Positions 24,009 through 33,049 are shown, counted from the first letter of the stretch. The stretch: DNA of 64,000 nucleotides from Chromatiales bacterium (GCA_026984045.1 JALSSV010000019.1:1-64000), one strand, 5' to 3'. Notes: a model not told the origin generated them from the letters alone. Translations and numbers: made by a program.

Positions 24009-24344
24009 ATGATTCTCAACGTCGTCGTCGATGGAAACACCTTTCCCGTGGAAGTCCCGGATCACCTGGTGCGGGAGGCCGGCGAGTTCTTCGACAAGAT
24101 CGATGCCGACATGGACAAGGGCTATCTCGTCGGCCGCGAGTGGGTGGACAACCCCAGCCTGGAACACCGCGTGCAGGTGGTGGCCGACCGCATGCTCACC
24201 GCCATGGAGACCGAAAACGAATCCATGCGCGTGATGATGGCCGCCTACATCCTCAACCGCGTGCCCGGCATCAAGGGCGTGCGCGTCGCCACCGATGGCG
24301 ACATCATGGAATCGGAGCTGCTGATGGATCTCTCCCAGTTCTGA
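24009..24344 (+). CDS. Conserved-looking 111-aa protein of unknown function
   Basis: The protein is acidic and cysteine-free. It starts MILNVVVDGNTFPVEVPDHL, has a Met-rich helix (VVADRMLTAMETENESMRV) and ends EDLLMDLSQF-like (ELLMDLSQF). AGCCTGGC stands before the ATG and the codon use fits the genome. A weak -10 box (TAGAAT, 23958-23963) lies upstream. I do not recognise the family and the neighbours do not suggest a role. Confidence 0.72.
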   Translation: MILNVVVDGNTFPVEVPDHLVREAGEFFDKIDADMDKGYLVGREWVDNPSLEHRVQVVADRMLTAMETENESMRVMMAAYILNRVPGIKGVRVATDGDIMESELLMDLSQF

Positions 24345-24360
24345 GCGCGCACGGTCCCCA

Positions 24361-24384
24361 GTAGGAGCGGCGCCCTCGCCGCGA
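24361..24384. repeat. REP-like unit
   Basis: GTAGGAGCGGCGCCCTCGCC then GCGA, 17 bp after the 111-aa gene. Similarity to the copy at 31383 continues for about 70 more bases (shared GGCTGACGACCGGGAAAACC), so the repeat is larger than the hairpin. Confidence 0.85.
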
Positions 24385-24472
24385 CGAACGCTGCCCGCCA
24401 ACGCCGGTCATTGACGAGTGGCTGACGACCGGGAAAACCAGCGCCTTCCCCTGTCACCCGTCCACCGCATGT

Positions 24473-24494
24473 TCGCGGCTTGCGCCGCTCCTAC
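24473..24494. repeat. REP-like unit, TTG variant
   Basis: TCGCGGCTTGCGCCGCTCCT then AC. It faces the unit at 24361 in inverted orientation, in the gap between two convergent genes (the 111-aa gene and mfd). Confidence 0.8.
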
Positions 24495-24554
24495 AGGATG
24501 GAGAATGCATCGAACCCCGCAGTAGGTCGGCCTTCAGGCCGACATCTCGCGCCC

Positions 24555-27500
24555 CTATGCCGCTTCGCTCTTCTTGCCGAGTTCCGTCAACAGTTCCTCA
24601 AGGATGGCAAAACGATCCTCGGCGTCCGGCAAGTTTCTGACGATGCGCAGCTTGTCGTTGCCGTCGAGGCGGTAGGTGTCGGGCTGGCGCTGGATGAGCT
24701 GGATGATGCGTATCGGGTCGATGTCGGGTTGCTCGCCGAAGACGAGGCGTCCGCCGCTGGCGCCGAGATCGATCTTCTCGATGCCGAGGGGCGTGGCCAG
24801 CAGCTTGAGGGCGGTGATCCGGAACAGGGTGCGCAGGGCCTCGGGCAGCAGGCCGAAGCGGTCGATCATCTCCACCTGTAGTTCGTGCAGTTCGGCCTCG
24901 CTTTCGGCGCTGGCGATGCGCTTGTAGAGGATCAGGCGCTCGTGCACGTCGGGCAGGTAGTCCTCGGGAATCAGCGCCGGCACGTGCAGGTTGATCTCGG
25001 TGGCGTGGTGCAGGGGCTGTTCCAGATCCGGTTCCCTGCCTTCTCTCAGGCTCTGTACGGCGCGCTCCAGCAGTTCCGTGTAGAGGGAATAGCCGATCTC
25101 CATGATCTGCCCGCTCTGTTCGTCGCCCAGCAGTTCGCCGGCGCCGCGGATCTCGAGGTCGTGGGTGGCCAGGGTGAAGCCGGTGCCCAGGGATTCGATG
25201 GATTCGATGGCCTCCAGGCGCTTGCGGGCGTCTTCCGAGAGGGTCTTGCGGTTGGGCACCAACAGGTAGGCGTAGGCGCGGTGGTGGGAGCGGCCGATCC
25301 GGCCGCGGATCTGGTAGAGCTGGGCGAGGCCGAACCTGTCGGCCCGATCCATGATCAGGGTGTTTGCGGTGGGAACGTCGATGCCCGTTTCGATGATGGT
25401 GGTGCACACCAGCAGGTTGAAGCGCTGGTGATAGAAGTCGGACATCACCTGTTCCAGCTCCCGCTCGCGCATCTGGCCGTGGGCGATGCGCACGCTGGCC
25501 TCGGGCACCAGTTCGGCCAGTTTCTGCGCCGTCTTCTCGATGGTCTCCACCTCGTTGTGCAGATAGTAGATCTGGCCGCCGCGCCGGATCTCGCGCAGGC
25601 AGGCCTCGCGGATCAGCGCCGGCTTGGGCTCGGCGACGAAGGTCTTGATGGCCAGCCGCCGCGCCGGCGGGGTGGCGATGATGGCCAGATCGCGGATCCC
25701 CGACATGGCCATGTTGAGGGTGCGCGGGATGGGCGTGGCGGTGAGGGTCAGCACGTCCACCTCGGCGCGCAGGGCCTTGAACTTCTCCTTCTGGCGCACG
25801 CCGAAGCGGTGTTCCTCGTCGATGATCACCAGCCCCAGATTTTTGTATTTCACGTCGTCCTGGAGCAGCTTGTGGGTGCCGATGACGATGTCCACCTTGC
25901 CGGCGGCGAGATCGGCGATCACCCGATCCTGGGCCTTCTTGCCGCCGAAGCGTGACAGGGCCTCGATGCGCACCGGCCAGTTGGCGAAGCGGTCGCGGAA
26001 GTTTTCCAGGTGTTGCCGGGTGAGCAGGGTGGTGGGGGCGAGCAGGGCCACCTGCCGACCGGCCTGCACGGCGACGAAGGCGGCGCGCATGGCCACCTCG
26101 GTCTTGCCGAAGCCCACGTCGCCGCAGACCAGCATGTCCATGGGCTTGTCGTCCTGCATGCGGGCCAGCACCTGATCGATGGCCGCCTGCTGATCCGGGG
26201 TCTCCTCGAAGGGGAACTCGGCGGCGAAGGCCCGCCAGGCCATCTCGTCGAGGGGATAACGGAAGCCGGTGCGGGCCTCGCGTTTGGCGTAGATGGCCAA
26301 AAGCTCCGCGGCCACGTCGCGCACCTTTTCCCGGGCCTTGCGCTTGGCCTTTTCCCACTGGCCCGAGCCGAGCTTGTGCAGGGGGGCGTTCTCGGGCGCG
26401 GCACCCGTGTAGCGGCTGATCAGGTGCAGGGAGGCCACCGGCACGTAGAGCTTGTCGCCGCCGGCGTATTCCAGGGTCAGGAACTCGGTGGGCGCGCCGC
26501 CCACCTCCAGGGTCTGCAGGCCGAGATAGCGGCCCACGCCATGGTCCTCGTGGACCACGGGGGCGCCCACGCTCAGCTCGGCCAGGTTGCGGATGATGGC
26601 GTCGCTGTCGCGGGTGGACTTGCGCCGCCGCCGGCGCTGCAGCACCTGCTGGCCGAAGAGCTGGGGCTCGGCGATCACGGCCAGCGGCGGATCGGTGAGC
26701 AGCAGGCCCTTCTCGAGCGGAGCCACAGTGATGGCCAGCGGCACGGCGCTGTCGAGGAAGGCGGGCCAGTTGTCCACGGCGGCGGGGTGAATGTCGTGGC
26801 CGCGCAGCAGATCCAGCAGGTATTCCCGGCGGCCGGTGGTTTCGGCGGCGAACAGCACCCGGCCGTCGAAGCCGCTCAGGAAGTCTTCCAGCGCGGCCAC
26901 CGGATTCTCGGCGCGCACGTCGAGAGTGAGTTCCGGCGGCTTGCCGGTGGCGAAGTTGTCGCCGGCCTTTTCCAGCTCGAAGGCCTGGTAGCGGATCCGC
27001 GGCCGGGCGCGGAAGGCGGCGAACAGTTCGGGCACCGGCAGGAAGACCTCGGCGGGTGGCAGCAGGGGGCGTTCGCGATCGTGGCGCAACTGTTCGTGGC
27101 GCTCGCCGATTTCGGCCCAGTGGGCCTCGGCGGCGCCTTCCACCGAGTCGGTGGTGACGATGGTGGCCGAATCGGGCAGATAGTCGAACAGGGTGGCGGT
27201 GCGTTCGAAGAACAGCGGCAGGTAGTAGTCGATGCCGCCGGGCGCCATGCCGTTGCTCACCTCGCGGTAGAGAGGCGACTCCTGCGGGTTGCCCTCGAAA
27301 CGGGCGCGGAAGGCCTGGCGGAAGCGGCTGATGCCGTCCGGATTGAGGGGGAATTCCCGGGCCGGCAGCAGTTCGATGCGCTCCACCTTTTCGATGGAGC
27401 GCTGGGATTCGGGGTCGAAGCGGCGGATGGAGTCGATTTCGTCGTCGAACAGCTCGATGCGGTAGGGCAGGGGGTTGCCCATGGGATAGAGATCCAGCAG

Positions 27501-28022
27501 GGCGCCGCGCACGGCGAATTCGCCGTGCTCCATCACCGTGGTCACGCAGCGGTAACCGCTGCGCTCCAGGCGCTGGCGCATGGCTTCCAGATCCAGGGTA
27601 TCGCCGGTGGCCAGCAAGAGGCTGTGGGCCTGCAGGTACTCGGGCGGCGCCAGGCGCTGCATCAGCGTCTGGGCCGGCGCCAGCAGGATCCCCTGGCGCA
27701 GATCCGGCAGCCGCGCCAGACAGCGCAGCCGCTCGGAGACGATGTCCTGGTGAGGAGAGAAGACGTCCCAGGGCAGGGTTTCCCAGTCGGGGAAGGGGAG
27801 GATCGGCAGATCCGCCCCGTCGAGGAAGAAGTGCAGGGCGGTCTCGAGCTGCTGGGCCTCGGCCGGGCTGCCGGTGACCACCAGCAACGGCCCGCCGGCC
27901 CCGCGCGCCGCCGAAGCGATGGCCAGCGCCGGCCCGTTGCCGTACAGATGCCCCCAGTCTCGGATTTCGCCGGGTTTTTCGGGCAGGCGGGGGTGAAGGG
28001 GGCTGATGCGATCGTGAGTCAT
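24555..28022 (-). CDS. mfd: Mfd, transcription-repair coupling factor
   Basis: The 1155-aa protein has the full Mfd layout: UvrB-like N-terminal domains, an RNA-polymerase-interaction domain (about residues 480-560, HEDHGVGRYLGL), and a RecG-like translocase with Walker A GDVGFGKTE near 632, DEEH box near 735 and QIRGRIGRS motif VI, then a C-terminal UvrA-binding domain. It removes stalled RNA polymerase and recruits UvrABC. It stands alone between two repeat-rich gaps. Confidence 0.97.
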   Translation of the reverse strand: MTHDRISPLHPRLPEKPGEIRDWGHLYGNGPALAIASAARGAGGPLLVVTGSPAEAQQLETALHFFLDGADLPILPFPDWETLPWDVFSPHQDIVSERLRCLARLPDLRQGILLAPAQTLMQRLAPPEYLQAHSLLLATGDTLDLEAMRQRLERSGYRCVTTVMEHGEFAVRGALLDLYPMGNPLPYRIELFDDEIDSIRRFDPESQRSIEKVERIELLPAREFPLNPDGISRFRQAFRARFEGNPQESPLYREVSNGMAPGGIDYYLPLFFERTATLFDYLPDSATIVTTDSVEGAAEAHWAEIGERHEQLRHDRERPLLPPAEVFLPVPELFAAFRARPRIRYQAFELEKAGDNFATGKPPELTLDVRAENPVAALEDFLSGFDGRVLFAAETTGRREYLLDLLRGHDIHPAAVDNWPAFLDSAVPLAITVAPLEKGLLLTDPPLAVIAEPQLFGQQVLQRRRRRKSTRDSDAIIRNLAELSVGAPVVHEDHGVGRYLGLQTLEVGGAPTEFLTLEYAGGDKLYVPVASLHLISRYTGAAPENAPLHKLGSGQWEKAKRKAREKVRDVAAELLAIYAKREARTGFRYPLDEMAWRAFAAEFPFEETPDQQAAIDQVLARMQDDKPMDMLVCGDVGFGKTEVAMRAAFVAVQAGRQVALLAPTTLLTRQHLENFRDRFANWPVRIEALSRFGGKKAQDRVIADLAAGKVDIVIGTHKLLQDDVKYKNLGLVIIDEEHRFGVRQKEKFKALRAEVDVLTLTATPIPRTLNMAMSGIRDLAIIATPPARRLAIKTFVAEPKPALIREACLREIRRGGQIYYLHNEVETIEKTAQKLAELVPEASVRIAHGQMRERELEQVMSDFYHQRFNLLVCTTIIETGIDVPTANTLIMDRADRFGLAQLYQIRGRIGRSHHRAYAYLLVPNRKTLSEDARKRLEAIESIESLGTGFTLATHDLEIRGAGELLGDEQSGQIMEIGYSLYTELLERAVQSLREGREPDLEQPLHHATEINLHVPALIPEDYLPDVHERLILYKRIASAESEAELHELQVEMIDRFGLLPEALRTLFRITALKLLATPLGIEKIDLGASGGRLVFGEQPDIDPIRIIQLIQRQPDTYRLDGNDKLRIVRNLPDAEDRFAILEELLTELGKKSEAA

Positions 28023-28188
28023 GCAGGCGCGGCGCTTGAATGGTGAAAACCCCGTATTTTACACCGCAAACGGTTTTTCAGGGGCGATTTCAACGGGAAG
28101 ATGATCGGGGCAGCGGCGAGAGCCGCGACAGGCGGGCCTGCCAGGATTTTTTCCAGTACCCGCCACCCAGCTACCTGTCAGCGGAATA

Positions 28189-28249
28189 TCGCGGCGGGGG
28201 CGCCGCTCCTACCGGGGTAGAGTACGGTCGCGGCTTGCGCCGCTCCTGC
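28189..28249. repeat. Pair of REP-like units upstream of mfd
   Basis: One unit is TCGCGGCGGGGGCGCCGCTC (28189, ends CTAC at 28212) and the second the TTG variant at 28228-28249. Both have the same orientation, 15 bp apart, in the 273-bp gap between mfd and the DsrE-like gene. No gene is seen in this gap. Confidence 0.8.
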
Positions 28250-28295
28250 GGTTTTCGGAGACCTATGGCGTGTGTCTGTAAAGCCCCTGAACGAA

Positions 28296-28799
28296 TCAGC
28301 GGATCTCCTCGAGACTGAAGCGTTTTTCCATGACGGTGGGGGCGATGAGGGCGTAGCCCTGCTGTTGCCAGTGGGCCAGTTCGGTGATGGCGGAGGGGAC
28401 CACTTCGATGAAGTCCTGGAAGTCGTCGATCCGGTAACCGTAGTCGGCGGCGGCCAGGCCGCAGACCTTGAAGCGGACGCCGAGCTGGGCGTAGTAGCGC
28501 ATGCGATCCACGGCATTGCGGTATTTTTCGTAGTTGTGTTTCGCCACGGTGACGATTTCGGTGCCGTGGATGACGACCACCAGATCCATCATCTCCGGGG
28601 CGAAGCCGTAGGGTTCTTCCATCAGGGGGTTGATCAGGGAGCGGATCCAGTAGAGGGCGGCGTGGATCTTCTGCGGATCGTCGAAATAGAAGTCGAAGAC
28701 CACCTTCGGCTCTTCATAGGGGGTGGCGACGAAGCGGGCCGGGTCGGCGCGCGCGGGTAACAGGAACAGCAGGAGGAGACAGGCAGTGAGAGAGCGCAT
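28296..28799 (-). CDS. Periplasmic DsrE-family protein
   Basis: The 167-aa protein has a short Sec signal (residues 1-18, ending PARAD) and a DsrE/F-like core: VVFDFYFDDPQKIHAALYWI, MDLVVVIHGTEI, and Cys113 in FKVCGLAAADYGY at the position of the catalytic cysteine. Such exported DsrE-like proteins could bind sulfane sulfur in the periplasm, but no function is established. It is downstream of a barrel protein gene on the opposite side of a 105-bp GC-rich gap and probably has its own promoter. Confidence 0.82.
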   Translation of the reverse strand: MRSLTACLLLLFLLPARADPARFVATPYEEPKVVFDFYFDDPQKIHAALYWIRSLINPLMEEPYGFAPEMMDLVVVIHGTEIVTVAKHNYEKYRNAVDRMRYYAQLGVRFKVCGLAAADYGYRIDDFQDFIEVVPSAITELAHWQQQGYALIAPTVMEKRFSLEEIR

Positions 28800-28904
28800 G
28801 GGACACCTCCATCGGGTGTCGGGGGATACGCTGAGTATAGACGGCCCGGCGGCCGGCGGCGGAGACGACGACGGACGGCACTGGCCGCCCGTCGCCGACC
28901 GGGA

Positions 28905-29642
28905 TCAGAACTTCAGGTACAGGCCGGCAAACGGGCCCTTGAACTCGATATTGCTGGTGGTGCCGGCCACGTCGTCGAGCTGGAACTTCTGGGCGCGATA
29001 GCCGGCTTCCACGCCGAGGAAGTAGCTGGTGGTGTAGGCCACCCTGGCGGTGAAGTCCGAAACGGTCGTGCCGCTGTAGGTGACGTAGGACATTTCCGCC
29101 GAGATCAGCAGATCGGGAAGGGGTGAGGCGCCAACCAGGCCGTAGACCATGGGGATGGTCTGGTTGATGCTGTCGGAATCCGAATTACCGGTCGAATCTT
29201 TGAATGTGTAGTCCAGTTTGAGTTGTTTGGCATTAAGCCCAAAATCCAGGCTGACTACGTTGTCCAACAATTCCCAGTACAGGGTTAGATCGAGTTGGTC
29301 GATGCTGGCATCGGTGGTGATCGTGTTCGAATAGGTCTTGCCGTTGAAGGTGAATGTTGTGGTTCCGGTGCCTCCATGATCCATGTTGGTCTTCATAATC
29401 CGGATATTGGGCAGGATCGGCACTGGATGTTCCAGTGTGGCAAAGAAATAGGACTGGTTCTCCTTGCCCCAGAACAGATCATCGGTCAGGCTGAGGTCGG
29501 CGGGATCGCCGGTCTTGCGGAAGGTCCCGCTCGGCGTTTCGTTCCAGACGCCGCCGCCGACGGCAAAGCCGATGAAGTCGGCCGAGGCCAGGCCCGGCGC
29601 AACGAGTGCGGTGGCCAGCAGGGCGATTCGCAGGGTTTTCAT
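28905..29642 (-). CDS. Outer-membrane beta-barrel protein (TIGR04219-like)
   Basis: The 245-aa protein has a Sec signal (MKTLRIALLATALVAPGLASA), then alternating beta strands and ends in an aromatic residue (GLYLKF), the signature of an outer-membrane barrel. The GFAVGGGVWNETPSGTFR start and YWELLDNVVSLDFGLNAKQL resemble the TIGR04219 family. GAGGAAACC before the ATG at 29642 supports the trimmed start. The central part (about 29170-29450) is richer in A+T and in Asn/Ser/Thr than its neighbours, as expected of surface loops. Confidence 0.82.
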   Translation of the reverse strand: MKTLRIALLATALVAPGLASADFIGFAVGGGVWNETPSGTFRKTGDPADLSLTDDLFWGKENQSYFFATLEHPVPILPNIRIMKTNMDHGGTGTTTFTFNGKTYSNTITTDASIDQLDLTLYWELLDNVVSLDFGLNAKQLKLDYTFKDSTGNSDSDSINQTIPMVYGLVGASPLPDLLISAEMSYVTYSGTTVSDFTARVAYTTSYFLGVEAGYRAQKFQLDDVAGTTSNIEFKGPFAGLYLKF

Positions 29643-29766
29643 GTTCGGTTTCCTCGTCTTGTTGTCGTCCATTGGCTGTGGCGCACTGGCGCCGGCTTCG
29701 AAGGCCGTTATCGGCACTGCGAACGGGGAACTTTAGCCGAAACGCCGGCGCAAAAAAATGGAACCT

Positions 29767-30675
29767 TCAGCGGTTTTTCGTCGTCGCCTCGTCCCGGTAG
29801 CGGCGCAGGAGGTCTTGGTAGGCATCGATGCGCCGGTCGCGCAGGAAGGGCCAGATCCGGCGTACCTGCTCGGCGCGGGACAGATCAATTTCCTGGATCA
29901 GGATTTCCGGATCGTTGGGCGGGGCCTCGGCGAGGATTTCGCCCTGGGGGCCGGCGATGAAGCTGTGGCCCCAGAAGTCGATGCTGCCGCTGCCATCGGG
30001 CGCGGTTTCGGTGCCGATCCGGTTGCAGGCGAGCAGGGGCAGGCCGTTGGCGATGGCGTGGCCGCGCTGCACGGTGCGCCAGGCGTCGAGCTGGCGGGCC
30101 TTTTCGTCCTCCTCGTCTTGCGGGTCCCAGCCGATGGCGGTGGGGTAGAGCAACAGGTCGGCGCCCGCCAGGGCCATCAGCCGGGCCGCTTCCGGGAACC
30201 ACTGATCCCAGCACACCAGCACGCCGAGTCGGCCCACGGCAGTGTCCACCGGCGTGAAGCCGAGATCGCCGGGCGTGAAATAGAACTTCTCGTAATACCC
30301 GGGATCGTCGGGAATGTGCATCTTGCGGTAGCGACCGGCCAGGCGGCCGTCGCGGTCGAAGACCACGGCGGTATTGTGATACAGGCCCGGGGCACGCCTT
30401 TCGAACAGGGAGGCGACGACGACCACTTCCAGTTCCCGGGCCAGGGCGCCGAGAGCCTCGCTGCGGGGGCCGGGAATGGGCTCGGCCAGGTCGAACAAGG
30501 CCGGATCCTCGGTCTGGCAGAAGTAGGGCGTATCGTGCAGTTCCTGCAGCAGAACGAGACGCGCACCGCGCGCCCGGGCCTCGCGCAGGGCGGCATCGAC
30601 GTGACGCCGGTTGGCGGCCGCATCGGAACTGCAGGCGTGTTGCACGAGGGCTACGGTCAACGAACGGGGGTTCAT
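29767..30675 (-). CDS. aguB: N-carbamoylputrescine amidohydrolase
   Basis: The 302-aa nitrilase-family enzyme has the Glu-Lys-Cys triad at Glu45 (LLQELHDTPYFCQ), Lys118 (YRKMHIPDD) and Cys155 (LVCWDQWFPEA). These neighbouring sequences are those of AguB, which turns N-carbamoylputrescine into putrescine, CO2 and ammonia. Its partner aguA is 0.8 kb away on the same strand, separated by a plus-strand lipoprotein gene, so they are not one transcript. Confidence 0.94.
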   Translation of the reverse strand: MNPRSLTVALVQHACSSDAAANRRHVDAALREARARGARLVLLQELHDTPYFCQTEDPALFDLAEPIPGPRSEALGALARELEVVVVASLFERRAPGLYHNTAVVFDRDGRLAGRYRKMHIPDDPGYYEKFYFTPGDLGFTPVDTAVGRLGVLVCWDQWFPEAARLMALAGADLLLYPTAIGWDPQDEEDEKARQLDAWRTVQRGHAIANGLPLLACNRIGTETAPDGSGSIDFWGHSFIAGPQGEILAEAPPNDPEILIQEIDLSRAEQVRRIWPFLRDRRIDAYQDLLRRYRDEATTKNR

Positions 30676-30773
30676 GGATGGTGGGCTCTAAAAGATAGAT
30701 GGGTTGGTGAATGAAGTCTCCGTTTCGGATGTCGACTCACGATATGGTTTGTATGCATGCATCGGGCACGCCC

Positions 30774-30812
30774 TTGAGGCCGGAGGGACGTTTCGTGACA
30801 CGCCGTGAATAC
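30774..30812. repeat. Truncated half of the long palindromic element
   Basis: GACGTTTCGTGACACGCCGT then GAATAC (30787-30812) equals the left half of the copy at 47047-47070; the other half is missing. Its arm (TTGAGGCCGGAGGGACG) differs from those of the two full copies. Confidence 0.75.
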
Positions 30813-30936
30813 TTCACCAACGGAAAATGCTGGTTTTGCTGAGCTTGAGCCTGGTTGCAAAGTGGAATCCGAAACAGCGACGCCGGCGCTTGCAGTATAC
30901 TGCTCCCCTGTCCGTCACGGAAAGCCGGAGGAAAAC

Positions 30937-31332
30937 ATGCCGTTCCCGCGTTACCTGTTGCTGATCCCCTTGCTGCTGTCCCTGCTGGGCTGCGCCGCCC
31001 AGGAACGGCAGCGTCATTTCAACGAGACCGCCTTCGCCTTCGAGCGGGCGATCCGCTGGCAGACGCTCGACGATGCCGCGGCCTTCCAGAAGGAACCCCA
31101 GTCCATCTCGCCACGGCAACGGGCGCTGATGAAGTCGATCAAGGTCACCGGCTACGACGTGATCCGCACCAGCCCGGCGGGCAAGAACAGGCTGCGGCAG
31201 GTGGTGGAGATCCGGTATTACAACGAGCACCGGGCCATCGAGCGGAACATGCGCGTGGAGCTGGAGTGGGAATACGATCCGGAACGGGAGCGGTGGCAGC
31301 TGGTGTCGAAGTTGCCGGAGTTTGGGGAGTGA
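30937..31332 (+). CDS. Small lipoprotein of unknown function
   Basis: The 131-aa protein has a lipobox (LLSLLGCAAQ, Cys at residue 19), then a charged soluble domain with HFNETAFAFERAIRWQ and VEIRYYNEHRAIERNMRVELEWEYD. GGAGGAAAAC precedes the ATG at 30937. A TATACT -10-like box lies at 30896-30901. It should sit in the outer membrane's inner leaflet or the periplasm. It lies alone between aguB and aguA, opposite in direction to both. Confidence 0.8.
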   Translation: MPFPRYLLLIPLLLSLLGCAAQERQRHFNETAFAFERAIRWQTLDDAAAFQKEPQSISPRQRALMKSIKVTGYDVIRTSPAGKNRLRQVVEIRYYNEHRAIERNMRVELEWEYDPERERWQLVSKLPEFGE

Positions 31333-31338
31333 GGCAAA

Positions 31339-31406
31339 TCGCGGCGAGGGCGCCGCTCCTACAGGGAGTGGTCGTTTTCAGAGTAGGAGCGGCGCCCTCG
31401 TCGCGA
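31339..31406. repeat. Inverted pair of REP-like units
   Basis: TCGCGGCGAGGGCGCCGCTC..CTAC (31339-31362) faces GTAGGAGCGGCGCCCTCGTC..GCGA (31383-31406) across 20 bp, so the pair could form one large cruciform. The second unit continues into a ~70-bp tail shared with 24385-24455 and then into CCAGCCACCCG repeats. Confidence 0.85.
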
Positions 31407-31511
31407 TGAACGATGCCCGGCACTGCCGGCCTTGGACGATTGGCTGACGACCGGGAAAACCGAACGCCTTTCCCAGCCACCCGCCCCCAGCCACCCGCTA
31501 CCCATGAAGGA

Positions 31512-32555
31512 TCAGGGAAGGGTAGCGGCAGGCAGTTGCATGGTGAGGCAGTGAAGGCTGCCGTTCTGGCGGATGAGGGGGCGGCAGTCGATGCCGATGA
31601 TCTCCCGGTCGGTGAAGGCCCCGGAGAGCGTGGCCATGGCCATGGCGTCGTGGGGATCGGCATACAGGGGGACCAGCACCGCCTCGTTGATGATCAGGAA
31701 ATTGGCATAGCTGGCGGGCAGGCGCCGGCCCCGGTCGAAAATGGGGGCCGGGATCGGCAGTTCGAGGAGGCGGTAGGGGCGGCCTTGGGCGTTGCGCAGG
31801 TCGGCCACTTCCTCGCGCAGGGCCCGCAGTTCCCGATAGTGCCGGTCGTTGGGATCGTCGCAGACGGTGACCGCCAGGGTGCCGGGATCGCAGAAGCGCA
31901 CCAGCATGTCCACGTGCCCGTCGGTATCGTCGCCATCCAGCCAGCCATGGGTCAGCCAGAAGATCCGATCGCAGCCCAGATGCCGGGCCAGGCGTTCGGC
32001 GAGGGCGGTCTGATCGAGACCGGGATTGCGCCGTCCCTCCAGCAGACAGGAGACGGTGGTCAGGAGGGTGCCTTCGCCGTCGGTGTCGATGGCCCCGCCT
32101 TCGAGCACCAGATCGATCCGTTCCAGGGGTACGTCGTCGAAGATGCCCTCGGCATGCAGGAGGGCGGTGATGGCGTCGTCCCGCGCATGGGGGTATTTTT
32201 CGCCCCAGCCGTTGAAGCGGAAGTCCAGGAGACGGGGCCGGCCATCCTCGTGCACGGTGAGGGGGCCGAAGTCGCGGGCCCAGGTATCGTCGGACGGCGC
32301 GATGGCGTAGCGGATCCGGCGCTGGTCGATGCCTTCGGCCTTGAGCCGGCGGGAGACATGGACCTGATGGGGGCCGTCATGGCAGACCACCAGCAGGCGT
32401 TCCCGCGGCGTGATGGCGCGGGCCAGGTCGAGACAGACGCCTTCGACGGCAGGCAGGTCTCCGGCCCAGTCGGTGCCGGCATGGGGCCAGACCAGCAGCA
32501 CGCCATCCTGCTCCGTCCATTCGGGAAGCAGGCGGCGCCGGGGGAAATCAGTCAC
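31512..32555 (-). CDS. aguA: Agmatine deiminase
   Basis: The 347-aa enzyme of the guanidino-group-modifying superfamily has DDTWARDFGP, EGGAIDTDGEGT, HGWLDGDDTDGHVD and the catalytic Cys336 in GSLHCLTMQLP. It turns agmatine into N-carbamoylputrescine for AguB. Its start overlaps the end of the upstream 129-aa gene by 8 bp, so the two are co-translated. Confidence 0.95.
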   Translation of the reverse strand: MTDFPRRRLLPEWTEQDGVLLVWPHAGTDWAGDLPAVEGVCLDLARAITPRERLLVVCHDGPHQVHVSRRLKAEGIDQRRIRYAIAPSDDTWARDFGPLTVHEDGRPRLLDFRFNGWGEKYPHARDDAITALLHAEGIFDDVPLERIDLVLEGGAIDTDGEGTLLTTVSCLLEGRRNPGLDQTALAERLARHLGCDRIFWLTHGWLDGDDTDGHVDMLVRFCDPGTLAVTVCDDPNDRHYRELRALREEVADLRNAQGRPYRLLELPIPAPIFDRGRRLPASYANFLIINEAVLVPLYADPHDAMAMATLSGAFTDREIIGIDCRPLIRQNGSLHCLTMQLPAATLP

Positions 32556-32937
32556 CCGGGGCCGGGGCGGGGGCAGGCGCCGGTTCGGCGTTCGGGACGC
32601 TGGGTCGGGGGATGCCGGCGGCGTTGGGTACGGCGTCGATGACGTATTCGTATTCGAAGTAGACGGTGAAGTCGTCGTAGACCCAGCGGGTGATGGGCGG
32701 ATCGCCCACCGAGGGCAGCCGTTCGCGGGGCGGGCCGAACTTCGCTTCCACCTGTTCCATGGTCATGCCGCGACCGGGCAGGGTGATGCGAATGCCTTTT
32801 GCCGGGGGTGCCGGCGGGGTGGCCGTGTCGCCAGTCTCGGCAGCCGGGGCGGGGGCCGGAATGCCGAGCGTTTCGGCCGGCAGCGGACCGGCGAAGACCA
32901 GGAACAGCAGGCTGAGAGGCAGCAGAGGGCGGGGCAT
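32548..32937 (-). CDS. Exported 129-aa protein with a SmpA/OmlA-like motif
   Basis: The product has a Sec signal (residues 1-21, ending LPAE), a Pro/Ala-rich linker, a short domain with RGMTMEQVEAKFGPP, the pattern found at the start of the BamE/SmpA/OmlA fold, then WVYDDFTVYFEYEYVIDAV, and an AP-repeat tail. It has no lipobox, so it is likely periplasmic. It is translationally coupled to aguA, a cytosolic enzyme gene, which is an odd pairing. Confidence 0.72.
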   Translation of the reverse strand: MPRPLLPLSLLFLVFAGPLPAETLGIPAPAPAAETGDTATPPAPPAKGIRITLPGRGMTMEQVEAKFGPPRERLPSVGDPPITRWVYDDFTVYFEYEYVIDAVPNAAGIPRPSVPNAEPAPAPAPAPGD

Positions 32938-33049
32938 CGCGGGCTCCTTGGTGATTTTTCAAAGGAATATACTCTATCAATGACTTGCAGGCAAAACCTC
33001 AGATCATGTCTCCATTTCATCACCGGCCGGCTGAACCGGCGCTGAACCC

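Noticed and set aside
26010-28046. A 678-codon plus-strand frame opposite mfd
   Set aside because: Antisense shadow of Mfd with the same low-complexity His/Gln/Gly/Val make-up and no ribosome site.
30890-30901. 12-bp palindrome GCAGTATACTGC as an operator
   Set aside because: It is short, coincides with a likely -10 box, and has no second copy in the window, so chance is not excluded.
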